A stretch of DNA of 64,000 nucleotides from Saccharothrix ecbatanensis (GTDB lineage: Bacteria > Actinomycetota > Actinomycetes > Mycobacteriales > Pseudonocardiaceae): the NCBI RefSeq assembly GCF_014205015.1, contig NZ_JACHMO010000001.1:5394001-5458000 (forward strand), read 5' to 3'. The number at the start of each line of letters is the position of its first letter. Within the stretch, counting starts at the first letter, position 1. Under the pieces are notes generated by a model. The model searched no databases, had not been told where the DNA came from, and saw only the letters and a program-made list of their open reading frames with translations. This document shows positions 37,148-45,207 of this stretch, in pieces. The translations under genes and the position numbers were made by a program.

Positions 37148-39454
37148 GTGGTCGTGCTCCAAGATCCGACCAAGTGGCGCAGGCTTGTACGCGAGTACTC
37201 CGACCTCCACCAACTGCGCGACAACATGAGCCCTCAGGCACGCGGGCAGCGATTCAACGGCCTGATCGCGGAACTCTTCACCACTTTCGGCATTGTCGCC
37301 AAGGCGAACCAGCAGAGTGTCGGTGAGCTGGACGTGACGTTCAGCTACGCAGGACGCCGCTTCATCCTGGAAGCCAAGTGGGAGAAGAAGAGCACGGGGA
37401 CCGGTCCTATCGCCAAGCTCCAACGTCGCGTCGAGCAGCGCATGGTCGGGGTATCCGGTGTCTTCCTGTCGATGCACGGCTACAGCCCGGACGCCTTAGC
37501 GGAGGTGGACAAAGGGCGGCGGCTGGACATGGTCTTGCTCGACGGGAACCACTGGGACGCGATGATCAGCGGTTTCATTCCACCGCCGGAAATGCTCGAC
37601 CTCATCACTGATGCCGCATCTTTTCACGGCCAGGCGCACGCACCGTTGAAAGACTTGCTCACCCCACGGAGCGCCATCCCGAAGCTAAAAATCGGTACGG
37701 CACGCAGGTCGGATACCAAGGTTTTTCGATCAATTGCAGAGCACGTGCGAGCCGACATCGTGGTCGAGGACGTCGAATCTCGCCACCTTGGTATCGCCTC
37801 CCAGGGCCAAGGCAAACTGCTCGCCACGACAGACGACGGCGTGTTGTCGATTGACCTCGCCGCACAGAAGGCGTACTGGGCCGTTCCCTTGAGTGGCTGC
37901 CACGGCAATCCCTTACCGATGGACAGTTCGATCCTATTACACAGGGCCCACGGGGTCGGACGTTATCAGAACGGTGTATTGAAGCCGATACCATCCGGCG
38001 CATCGGCCAGCAGGGACCATCAACTCCTCCTTGGCCCGGACAGTTCTCCGTGGCACCTCGATCCCGGCTTGTCGAAAGACGGAAGAAGGACTCCGGCCAC
38101 GCTTTCCAGACTGGAGGGCGAAGTCGACGGCTCCGCGAACGCGGATGCAACCTCCAGCCTGCCGGACAGAACTACAGGTGCGGCGTGGTTGAACACCGAG
38201 CAAATCGTCGTCACCGGTGCCCGGAATTCGATCATCATGTCCGGTTCGGACATTGCGGAACTGACAGAGGCCGTTCCGAGTTCCCACCCGGCAGCACTGA
38301 CAGTGTTGAGCGACAGATTGATCATGACGCTCGACCACAGCTCGAAGTTATGGGCCACGGACCTGACGACAGAACGTAGAGCAGTTATCGGAGAAGTAGC
38401 CGAAAGCGACACCGCGACGGGATGTCTGACCGTCGACGAGGACGGTTCGGTGTACGCAGGGATCCCCTATCGCAACCGCAACGGACTCGTCCGGTTCGCC
38501 ATCGTACGCCTCACAACCAGGGAATCGTGGCTTCCTCCTCCGAGGTCAACGCCCGAGATCCCGCCAGTCGGGCCCAGTTCGACCTCCGATGCGGAACGCA
38601 TTTCGCACACTACGCCGGCAGATACGCCAAGTACTCCAGATTCGCTTGATGAGCAGGGGACGCCTGCACCTGATGCGCCAACGCCGCCGCCACGACCTTC
38701 TGGTGACAATGCAGCGGCGGCATCACCCCACGACGCCACACAACAGCGGCGACTCGCCGATCAGCGAGAAGGTAACCGCGACGGCTTTTCCTTGACCATG
38801 GACCTTCCGCTGTTCGCAGTCGAGGCGGCGATCTCAGCGAACTTCGACCCTATACGCTGGCTCAAGCCGTGGCGGGAAAGGTGGGGACTGATCGCCACGG
38901 GTCGGACATCCCCGGACCCCGCTCTGACGAACTGGCTACCCTTGGTCGCCCGATACTTGGGCACATACGCGGCACCGCCCGAAGCAGTCGAATCTCATTT
39001 TACGCCGAGCCACGCCTACGTCGCGGGGTTCGGTCATGGCATTCGTGCCGCGTGGGAGGGCGCCACCCGACGGCGCATTGTGCCGAGCGAAGCGGCGACT
39101 CTGCACGACTGGCTGCGAAAGCCAGTCGCGATTCAGCACTCCGACGGTGCACCCGTTCGCGGGTCGATGACCCTGAAAGACCTGCGCACAACTGCGATCA
39201 AGGACAAGGGAGTGAGCGCCTGGAAGTGGCTGGGCAGGATCGCACTGTGGTCGACCACCATACTTTTCGGCATTGGAACGCTGGTCGCCATAATTTTGTC
39301 CCTGACCGACGGCTGGCCGACCAAAACTGTGGCGAACACTGTTGGCGGCCTTCTGTTCTACAGCGTGCCGTTCGCCATCTTGCTCTGGCTCACCGTGCGG
39401 GATTGGAGGCGCCGTCGGAGGAGTAAATCCGCCCGGTCCCGGTCGGACCCTTGA
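37148..39454 (+). CDS. Membrane-anchored PD-(D/E)XK (Mrr-like) nuclease with propeller-like middle domain, 768 aa
   Basis: GTG 37148 is preferred, with AAGG 6 nt upstream. Residues 30-120 resemble a restriction-endonuclease fold: RGQRFNGLIAELFTTFGIVA (Glu42), GELDVTF (Asp62) and FILEAKWEK (Glu75-x-Lys77), followed by a VSGVFLSMHGYS strand. Residues about 180-455 contain repeated beta-rich units (LLATTDDGVLSIDL, DRLIMTLDHSSKLWATDL, GCLTVDEDGSVYAGIP) suggesting a beta-propeller. A Pro/Thr/Ser-rich linker (about 460-517) leads to a helical domain and two membrane segments (about 696-718 and 732-748) with an Arg-rich tail. Flanked by 160-bp direct repeats. I know no named family with this order; a defence role is inferred from nuclease plus accessory context. 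Confidence 0.75.
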   Translation: MVVLQDPTKWRRLVREYSDLHQLRDNMSPQARGQRFNGLIAELFTTFGIVAKANQQSVGELDVTFSYAGRRFILEAKWEKKSTGTGPIAKLQRRVEQRMVGVSGVFLSMHGYSPDALAEVDKGRRLDMVLLDGNHWDAMISGFIPPPEMLDLITDAASFHGQAHAPLKDLLTPRSAIPKLKIGTARRSDTKVFRSIAEHVRADIVVEDVESRHLGIASQGQGKLLATTDDGVLSIDLAAQKAYWAVPLSGCHGNPLPMDSSILLHRAHGVGRYQNGVLKPIPSGASASRDHQLLLGPDSSPWHLDPGLSKDGRRTPATLSRLEGEVDGSANADATSSLPDRTTGAAWLNTEQIVVTGARNSIIMSGSDIAELTEAVPSSHPAALTVLSDRLIMTLDHSSKLWATDLTTERRAVIGEVAESDTATGCLTVDEDGSVYAGIPYRNRNGLVRFAIVRLTTRESWLPPPRSTPEIPPVGPSSTSDAERISHTTPADTPSTPDSLDEQGTPAPDAPTPPPRPSGDNAAAASPHDATQQRRLADQREGNRDGFSLTMDLPLFAVEAAISANFDPIRWLKPWRERWGLIATGRTSPDPALTNWLPLVARYLGTYAAPPEAVESHFTPSHAYVAGFGHGIRAAWEGATRRRIVPSEAATLHDWLRKPVAIQHSDGAPVRGSMTLKDLRTTAIKDKGVSAWKWLGRIALWSTTILFGIGTLVAIILSLTDGWPTKTVANTVGGLLFYSVPFAILLWLTVRDWRRRRRSKSARSRSDP

Positions 39455-39489
39455 TTTGATGACATGAGCAGACCGGGCACGGGAAGCCC

Positions 39490-40098
39490 TCACATGGTTG
39501 AGTCACTCGCCCGCCGGGCGTCCAGCACGTCGAGGTAGCCCTCGCTGACCCGCCACAAGGCGTCCGAGACCGTGGTGAGCTTGCCCGGACTCCACCGCTT
39601 CTCCTCGTACGCACGGGTCTGGCGGCGCAGTGCCCGCAGGCTCACCGCCAACTCCTCACCCAGCCGCGCACGCAGCTCGTCCGCTCCGGGCGCTGGCAGC
39701 CGGGCCTGCTCACCACGTCCGTCCAGGAGCGCCGCCAGGGTCTCCTCCACGATCCCGTCCACCGAATTCCAGACCAGCGCGGGACGGTGGACGACGTGGT
39801 TCCAGACCGGCGCGCGCGCCGAACGCCACAGCGGCCTGATCGGGTTCCTCGACATCCGGCTCGCGTTCGCCCAGTGCTCGGCCCCGTGCGGCTCGCTCAA
39901 CCACGGCACGTCGTCCACGGGGAGGTCGACCACCACGGCGACGGTCACCTGTTCGAGGTCCCGAGGCTCACCCAGGACGTCCCCGACCGCCCACAGCTCC
40001 ACCACCCGCAACGGATGGATCGAACTCGGCAGGCTCGCCAACTCACCGCACTTGGCCGCCAACTCCTCGACGTGCCGCACCGCTCGTGACCACTTCAC
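39490..40098 (-). CDS. Conserved hypothetical actinobacterial protein (DUF7711-like), 202 aa
   Basis: GTG 40098 (MKWSRAVRHVEELAAKCGEL). The N-terminal half looks like an alpha/beta domain (VVELWAVGDVLG, VTVAVVVDLPVDDVPWL, EHWANASRMSRNPIRPLWR), the C-terminal half is helical (ELRARLGEELAVSLRALRRQ, LWRVSEGYLDVLDA). Family name is from memory and tentative. It starts 10 bp after the methyltransferase stop and is probably co-transcribed with it. Its last 160 bp occur again at 36821-36980, so this gene is the source, or integration target, of the duplication. Confidence 0.72.
   Translation of the reverse strand: MKWSRAVRHVEELAAKCGELASLPSSIHPLRVVELWAVGDVLGEPRDLEQVTVAVVVDLPVDDVPWLSEPHGAEHWANASRMSRNPIRPLWRSARAPVWNHVVHRPALVWNSVDGIVEETLAALLDGRGEQARLPAPGADELRARLGEELAVSLRALRRQTRAYEEKRWSPGKLTTVSDALWRVSEGYLDVLDARRASDSTM
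39516..39675. repeat. Right 160-bp direct repeat (DR-R), 3' part of an intact gene
   Basis: Same orientation as the left copy at 36821-36980 and identical to it. It forms the 3' coding end of the gene at 39490-40098; the last few codons (after DVLDA) differ between copies. Confidence 0.92.
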
Positions 40099-40108
40099 CC
40101 GCCCATCT

Positions 40109-40900
40109 TCACGTATCCCGCCGCCCGGTCAGCACGGTGACGTGGACGTGCTCGGTGAACGGCGCGTGCGGCTCCAGCGCACGGCGGACACGGTCGGCGA
40201 AGGCGGGGCGCTCGTCCGGCGGAGGCAGTCGGTCGACGGGCAGGGCCGAGAACACACCGCCCACAATGGACTCCACGTCCAAGGTGCCGGTGTAGTCGAC
40301 GTGGTGCGCGAAGACCTGGAACCCTGCGGCGGCAAGGCTTTCCCGGTAACGCTCCTGGCTCGCGTCATCGGTGCCGCACGCGGTGCCGGCCCGCGTCCCC
40401 AGCCACTGCTCCAGGCACTCGCGCAACGCCCGCGACCAGTCGCCGTCCTGCAACCACAGCGGCGTCCCGTTGGTCAGCACAGCCACGCCGCCACCAAGTC
40501 TGACCAGCGGAAACGTCGAGGCGAACAGGTCGTCGTGCCGCATCCAGTGCAGCGCCTGCCCGATGGTGACCGCGCCGACCGACCCGTCGCCGAGCACGGC
40601 GCGCAACGCGGGCACGTCCGCGTCCGTCCCGATCACCCAACCCACGTTCGCCGCGCCCTGTTCCGCCGCCGCACGTCGGGCGTGCGCCAGCATGTCGGGC
40701 TCCGGATCGACCCCGACCACGGCGCGCACCCGCGCGGCGAGCGGCACGGTCACCTGGCCCGTGCCGCACCCGAGATCGACCGCGATGTCGTCGGACGTCA
40801 GCCCGAACGCCGCCACGACCGCGTCGAACACCGCCGGCGGATAACCCCGCCGATACCGGTGGTAGAAGTCCGCCACCTCACCCGCGAATCCCAGTGCCAT
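40109..40900 (-). CDS. Class I SAM-dependent methyltransferase
   Basis: 263 aa from ATG 40900. Methyltransferase_11/25-type motif I VDLGCGTGQVTVPLA near residue 43, motif II acidic end VGVDPEPDM, and VTIGQALHWM (motif IV region with HW, typical of small-molecule methylases acting on hydrophobic acids). The N-terminal FYHRYRRGYP is common in this group. Substrate unknown. Ten bp downstream begins the conserved hypothetical gene. Confidence 0.88.
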   Translation of the reverse strand: MALGFAGEVADFYHRYRRGYPPAVFDAVVAAFGLTSDDIAVDLGCGTGQVTVPLAARVRAVVGVDPEPDMLAHARRAAAEQGAANVGWVIGTDADVPALRAVLGDGSVGAVTIGQALHWMRHDDLFASTFPLVRLGGGVAVLTNGTPLWLQDGDWSRALRECLEQWLGTRAGTACGTDDASQERYRESLAAAGFQVFAHHVDYTGTLDVESIVGGVFSALPVDRLPPPDERPAFADRVRRALEPHAPFTEHVHVTVLTGRRDT

Positions 40901-41039
40901 GCGGACAGCGTGCCGACGGGCGGCGGGCTGCGGAAGGCGATTGCGCTCTCGGCGCAACGCAGAGTGACGTGAGGTCGGCGGCGAGGCGTGCTCAACGCCG
41001 TGTCCCGGGTGGCCGGATCGGCTCGGTATGTTTCGCCGC

Positions 41040-41537
41040 ATGGAGCAGGTGGTGGAGATCTACACCGACGGCGCGTGCAGCGGGAATCCCGGGCCGGGCG
41101 GTTGGGGCGCGGTGTTGCGGTACGGGACGCACGAGCGGGACCTGTTCGGTGGGGAGTCGGAGGCCACCACCAACAACCGGATGGAGTTGATGGCTCCGAT
41201 CCGGGCGTTGGAGACGCTGAAGCGGCCGTCGGTGGTGCGGATCTACACCGACAGCACGTACGTGCGGAACGGGGTCATGTCGTGGATGGCCAAGTGGAAG
41301 ACCAACGGGTGGCTGACGTCCGCCCGGCAGCCGGTCAAGAACGTCGACCTGTGGCAACGCCTCGACGCCGCCGCGACACCGCACCAGGTGGAGTGGCACT
41401 GGGTGAAGGGGCACGCGGGGCACCCGGAGAACGAACGCGCGGACCGGCTCGCGGTCCGCGGCGTCCGGGCTGCGGCGGAGTCAGATCTTCGGGCAGACGT
41501 CGTACATGACGCGGAAGACCCGGGACCTCTCGGGTGA
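41040..41537 (+). CDS. rnhA: Ribonuclease HI
   Basis: 165 aa from ATG 41040 (ATG 41028 is close upstream). Cuts RNA in RNA-DNA hybrids, removing R-loops and primers. All four acidic catalytic residues are present: Asp10 ([16 protein letters not shown]), Glu49 (TNNRMELMA), Asp71 (IYTDSTYV), Asp135 (ENERADRLA), plus His125 in VKGHAGH. Numbering is within one residue of E. coli RNase HI. The last ~19 residues extend beyond the usual end and overlap the convergent gene at 41481 by 57 bp. Confidence 0.96.
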   Translation: MEQVVEIYTDGACSGNPGPGGWGAVLRYGTHERDLFGGESEATTNNRMELMAPIRALETLKRPSVVRIYTDSTYVRNGVMSWMAKWKTNGWLTSARQPVKNVDLWQRLDAAATPHQVEWHWVKGHAGHPENERADRLAVRGVRAAAESDLRADVVHDAEDPGPLG

Positions 41538-42188
41538 CTGCTGGCCGGGCGGCAGGTCGAAGTACTGCTTCGCCGCCTCCACGCAGGTGGTGAGCAGGTT
41601 GTTGTCGGTGGTGAGGGCGGTTTCGCGGGTGCGGTTGGTGCCCAGGGCCCGGTCGAGTTCGTCCTGTCGGCCACGGACGTCGGCGAGGCCCCGCTCCCGG
41701 TCGGCGCGGGTGGCGGCGGCGGCGTCCCGGTCGGCTCGTTCGCCCAGGTAGAGGAACGTGAAGACGGCGGTGGCGAGGGCGAACACGGTGGCCATCACGG
41801 TCAGCACGACGATCGGCGCCCGGCTTGGGGTGGCGGGCTGGGGCTGCCGGCCAGTGGACTGGAGCGGCGGCTGCAACGCGGGGAACGGGTTCGACGGGGT
41901 GGCGGGCTGGGGCTGGGGGCCATCGGGCTGGAGTTGGGGCTCGAATGCCGGCGCCGACTGCGGCAGGGTGGCGATCTGGGGCTGCGGCGGCAACATCGGG
42001 AACAGCTCTGGTGGGGCAGCGGGCTGGGGCTGCGCGGCGACAGGCTGGGGCTCGGACGCCGGCATCGGCTGCGGCGGGGTCGGCTGGGCTGTCGGCACGG
42101 TGGCGGGGTGGGCCGAGGGCAGTGGCTGTGACGTCGGGAAAGGTTCCGGCGGGGTGGTGGGCTGTCGGTCGGCTTCGGGCGTCGTCAT
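41481..42188 (-). CDS. Hypothetical Pro/Gln-rich, single-span membrane protein with coiled coil
   Basis: 235 aa, ATG 42188 preceded by GGGAG. Residues 1-125 are a disordered Pro/Gln/Ala-rich cytoplasmic arm made of loosely repeated QPQPATP-like units. One membrane segment follows (about 126-149, [25 protein letters not shown]), then a charged coiled coil ([18 protein letters not shown]) and a C-terminal region with two Cys ([14 protein letters not shown] and YDVCPKI). Same layout as the upstream gene at 42204-42587, 15 bp away: the two look like distant paralogues forming a membrane pair. Function unknown. Confidence 0.78.
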   Translation of the reverse strand: MTTPEADRQPTTPPEPFPTSQPLPSAHPATVPTAQPTPPQPMPASEPQPVAAQPQPAAPPELFPMLPPQPQIATLPQSAPAFEPQLQPDGPQPQPATPSNPFPALQPPLQSTGRQPQPATPSRAPIVVLTVMATVFALATAVFTFLYLGERADRDAAAATRADRERGLADVRGRQDELDRALGTNRTRETALTTDNNLLTTCVEAAKQYFDLPPGQQSPERSRVFRVMYDVCPKI

Positions 42189-42203
42189 GCGAGTGCTCCC
42201 AGC

Positions 42204-42587
42204 TCAGCAGTTGTCCGTCGCGCGGGTGAAGGCGGGGCGCAGGGCGGCGTCGTCCTCATCCCTGGCCGCGATGATCATGTCCTTGGTCGGCACGGCGCAC
42301 TTGCGCAGTTCGGCGTTCTGCGTCTCCAGCCGCGAAATCCGGTTCCCCACCTCGTCGTTGGCGGTGTCCGTCGCGGCGAGCCGATCCTCGGCCTCACTGA
42401 GCGAAACGCTCGTCCGGTCCAGTTCCTGGACCTCCAGCCCGTGCTCCTCCCGCGCTCCGACGAACAGCACGACCGTCAACACCGACGCGCCCAACAGCAC
42501 CACGACGAGCACGGCCAGCAGCACCACCGCCGGACGGGCGCCGGTCGGCGGGCGCGGCGACGGGATCGACTGCGTGTGGTCGGTCAT
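42204..42587 (-). CDS. Hypothetical single-span membrane protein with coiled coil, 127 aa
   Basis: ATG 42587 with AGAGGGGGC upstream. A short Pro-rich N-terminus precedes one membrane segment (about 20-42, AVVLLAVLVVVLLGASVLTVVLF), then an extracellular coiled coil (SLSEAEDRLAATDTANDEVG, ISRLETQNAELRK) and Cys residues at AELRKCAVP and the very C-terminus (TDNC). The layout parallels the next gene (41481-42188), with which it is co-transcribed. No known domain recognised. Confidence 0.75.
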   Translation of the reverse strand: MTDHTQSIPSPRPPTGARPAVVLLAVLVVVLLGASVLTVVLFVGAREEHGLEVQELDRTSVSLSEAEDRLAATDTANDEVGNRISRLETQNAELRKCAVPTKDMIIAARDEDDAALRPAFTRATDNC

Positions 42588-42723
42588 GTGGCCCCCTCTT
42601 CCCTTGTGATGCTTGGAAAGTAGGGACGCCGGGCACCCTGTGCCAAGGCTCGGGCGGGCGGAAACTTCCGCTACCTGCCGAGGGCCGCGCCGAACCGGTC
42701 CCCGGACCGGGCCGGACCGGGGA

Positions 42724-43329
42724 TCAGAGCCAGCCGTTGTCGTGCGCGGTCAGGTAGGCGTCCGAACGGCTCGTCGCGCCCAGCTTCGCCACCGCCGCCG
42801 ACAGGTGGTTGCGCACCGTCCCCGCGGACAGGTGCGTCCGCCGCGCGATCACCGCCACCGGCGTGTCGTACTCCGCCAGCCGCAGCACCTCCAGCTCACG
42901 CGGCGTCAACGGACACGGTGGCGTGGTCAGCGCGTCCGCCGCCAAAGCGGGGTCGACGTACCGGGCGCCACCGTGCACGCGCCGGATCACGTCGGCCAGC
43001 GTGCCGCCCGGCGAACCCTTGGGCAGGAACCCCTTCGCCCCGGCCGACAGCGCGCGCTGGAGGTGCGGCGGCTTGCCACGCCCGGTCAGGATCACCACGG
43101 CGCACGACGGCAGGGACGACGCCAGCGAAGCGGTCACCTCGAACCCGTCCAGCAACGGCATCTGGAGATCCACCACGGCCACGTCCGGCCGGTGCGCCAA
43201 CGCCTCGCGCACCGCCTCCCGACCGTCAGCGGCCTGCGCGACGACCTCGAGGTCCGGCTCCAACCCGAGCAGCGCCGCCACCGCGACCCGGATCAGCTCC
43301 TCGTCGTCGGCCAACAGCACCCGTATCAC
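42724..43329 (-). CDS. NarL/LuxR-type response regulator
   Basis: 201 aa, ATG 43329. Receiver domain with acidic pocket Asp8/Asp9, phospho-acceptor Asp54 (VAVVDLQMPLLDG), Thr82 (ILTGRG) and Lys104 (FLPKGSPG). The C-terminal LuxR helix-turn-helix (about 138-200; LTPRELEVLRLAEY, LSAGTVRNHLSAAVAKLGA) binds DNA. Its start overlaps the kinase stop by 4 nt, so it is the partner of the histidine kinase upstream. Confidence 0.95.
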   Translation of the reverse strand: MIRVLLADDEELIRVAVAALLGLEPDLEVVAQAADGREAVREALAHRPDVAVVDLQMPLLDGFEVTASLASSLPSCAVVILTGRGKPPHLQRALSAGAKGFLPKGSPGGTLADVIRRVHGGARYVDPALAADALTTPPCPLTPRELEVLRLAEYDTPVAVIARRTHLSAGTVRNHLSAAVAKLGATSRSDAYLTAHDNGWL

Positions 43330-44396
43330 GACCGCACGGTCGCCACCAGCGTGAACACCCCGTCCTCCTCCCCCGTGCGCAACGACCCACCGACCTCCGC
43401 CAACCGCTCGGCCAGCCCGCCCAACCCCGACCCGTGCCCCCGCGCGCCGGTCGCGCCGTCGTTGGCCACGGTCAGCCGGACGTCGTCACCGTCGACCACG
43501 ACCTCGATCGTGCACCACCGCGCCCGGCTGTGCCGCAACACGTTCGTCCCCGCCTCCCGCAACGCCCACGACAACTCCCGCGCCGCCGGCGGCAACGACG
43601 ACGGCACGGACACCGTGCACCGCACCCCCGACGAGGTCAACACCTGCTCGATCGCCGAAGCCTGCTCGTCCAGCTCCACCGCCCGGTACCCGTGCACGGC
43701 CTCACGCAGGTCCGCCAACGCCGACGCCGCCAGCTCCCGCACCTCCCCCGCCTCCGCACCGGCCCGCGACGCGTCCACGTCCGCCAGCCGTGCGGCCAAC
43801 TCCGCCTTCAACGCGATCACCGTCAACCGGTGCCCCAGCAGGTCGTGCACGTCCCGCGCGAACCGCAACCGCTCCTCGATCACCGCCAACCGCGCCCGCG
43901 CCTCACGTCCCTGCTGCGCCTGCACGACCAGGTCCCACAGCCACACCGGCAGCACGTGCATCAACGCCAACCCGACGCCCACACCACCGGCGATCACCAA
44001 CGCCCGCAACGGTTCCGGCGACAGCACCACGGCGACCACGACCACGAACGGCGCCATCACCCACCACCGCCGCACGAGCACCGGAGCCGTCCCGACGAGC
44101 GACGCGCCGACCCACGCCCACGTGTCCCACCGCCCGACCGCGACCGGTGCCAGCAGCGGCACCGACAACAACGACGCCACCACGAAAGCCGCGTCCCACG
44201 GCGCCCGCGCGACCGGTGTCACCGCCGCGTACAGCACCCCGGCGTGCGCCACGCTGAACAAAACGACGCCCACCAGCCCGAGCACCTGCCAGACCGGCCG
44301 AGGTTCGAGCAGCACGCCGATCCCCGGCCCGGTCAGGCTGGTCGACCACGCCACGCCCAACGACACCAGCGTGAGCACCCTCGCGCGCCGCATCAT
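43326..44396 (-). CDS. NarL-family sensor histidine kinase
   Basis: 356 aa from ATG 44396 (ATG 44393 adjacent). Four to five membrane segments in residues 1-150, then a HisKA_3 domain with phospho-acceptor His184 in ARDVHDLLGHRLTVIALKAE, and a HATPase domain with ALREAGTNVLRHS (N-box) and GHGSGLGGLAERL (G-box). No extracellular sensor domain; probably senses in or at the membrane. Its start overlaps the preceding small membrane-protein gene by 4 nt, so four genes (45117 to 42724) form one transcript. Confidence 0.94.
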   Translation of the reverse strand: MMRRARVLTLVSLGVAWSTSLTGPGIGVLLEPRPVWQVLGLVGVVLFSVAHAGVLYAAVTPVARAPWDAAFVVASLLSVPLLAPVAVGRWDTWAWVGASLVGTAPVLVRRWWVMAPFVVVVAVVLSPEPLRALVIAGGVGVGLALMHVLPVWLWDLVVQAQQGREARARLAVIEERLRFARDVHDLLGHRLTVIALKAELAARLADVDASRAGAEAGEVRELAASALADLREAVHGYRAVELDEQASAIEQVLTSSGVRCTVSVPSSLPPAARELSWALREAGTNVLRHSRARWCTIEVVVDGDDVRLTVANDGATGARGHGSGLGGLAERLAEVGGSLRTGEEDGVFTLVATVRS

Positions 44397-44734
44397 GCGC
44401 GGTGCCGCCACATCACCAGGACCATGGCCGGCAGCATCAGCACGTGCCCGGCGGTGAGCAGGGCCGACGCCGACACCCAGCCCGCCCAGAACGGCCCGAG
44501 CAGCACCAGGAACGGCACGTACATCGCCGCGCCCATCTCGACCACCTCCCGCCACGGGTGGCGGCGGAACCACATCCACAGCGACATCCCGACCGTCATG
44601 TCGGTCGCCATCACCATCGCCGCGACATCGCCCCGCGCGAGCACGTCGGAAGCCACCACCAGCCCCCACACCGGGTCGAGCAGGACCATCCCGACCACCA
44701 TCGCCACCAGCATCTCCACGAAGTGCCTCACCAT
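44393..44734 (-). CDS. Small integral membrane protein in two-component operon
   Basis: 113 aa, ATG 44734. About three or four hydrophobic segments (MLVAMVVGMVLLDPVWGLVVA, VAAMVMATDMTVGMSLWMWF, MYVPFLVLLGPFW, LTAGHVLMLPAMVLVMW). Met-rich membrane helices and a central MATDMTVGMSLWM stretch stand out. Overlaps its upstream neighbour by 7 nt and the kinase by 4 nt, so it is likely an accessory to the sensor kinase or its output. Family not named. Confidence 0.8.
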   Translation of the reverse strand: MVRHFVEMLVAMVVGMVLLDPVWGLVVASDVLARGDVAAMVMATDMTVGMSLWMWFRRHPWREVVEMGAAMYVPFLVLLGPFWAGWVSASALLTAGHVLMLPAMVLVMWRHRA

Positions 44735-45117
44735 GCCAGCGACACCCCCACGAACGTGTCGACCACGATGCAGCCGAGGGACCACCAGGTCGGCACGACG
44801 AGCCGGGCGCGGAAGTGCACGAGGTCCCACGCGGCGTGCGCGAGCCACCCGGCGGCCACCACGTAGCGGCCGACGTCGGGGTCCACGAGCAGCGCGACCG
44901 TCGCCACCGCACCGAACGCCACCACGCCGCCGAGCTGCACCAACGCCACCCGGGGACGCTTCAGCTCGCCCCGCACCAACCCGATCACCAAGTACGCCAG
45001 AGCGCACGCGACCAGGCCCCACGTGCCGAAGCCGGTCCAGTCGTCATCGCCGTCGGCGATGATCGCGATGCCCAACGCGGTCGACACCGCGAGGGAGAGA
45101 ATCGAAGTCCGTTCCAT
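44728..45117 (-). CDS. Small integral membrane protein, first gene of two-component operon
   Basis: 129 aa from ATG 45117; the frame is open further to 45201 but without a family-like N-terminus. Four predicted membrane segments (ILSLAVSTALGIAIIAD, WGLVACALAYLVIGLV, LVQLGGVVAFGAVATVALLVD, and a final WSLGCIVVDTFVGVSLAW) with HAAWDLVHFRAR in a loop. Resembles small DUF-type four-helix membrane proteins encoded beside actinomycete two-component systems. Role unknown; coupled to the next gene. Confidence 0.78.
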   Translation of the reverse strand: MERTSILSLAVSTALGIAIIADGDDDWTGFGTWGLVACALAYLVIGLVRGELKRPRVALVQLGGVVAFGAVATVALLVDPDVGRYVVAAGWLAHAAWDLVHFRARLVVPTWWSLGCIVVDTFVGVSLAW

Positions 45118-45207
45118 GGGAACCACGTTGGGGCCGGCGACGCGCAACTCCCACCCTCGCGGTGTCACGACAAACCCGTGCGAAACACACGGGTGGGCCA
45201 TGAAGCG

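Noticed and set aside
42690..42722. Terminator after the response regulator gene
   Set aside because: The GGTCC/GGACC runs do not form a continuous stem of more than a few base pairs.
42613..45062. Pro/Arg/Thr-rich + strand frames over the two-component operon
   Set aside because: Antisense to four overlapping, recognisable genes; no ribosome-binding site or motif.
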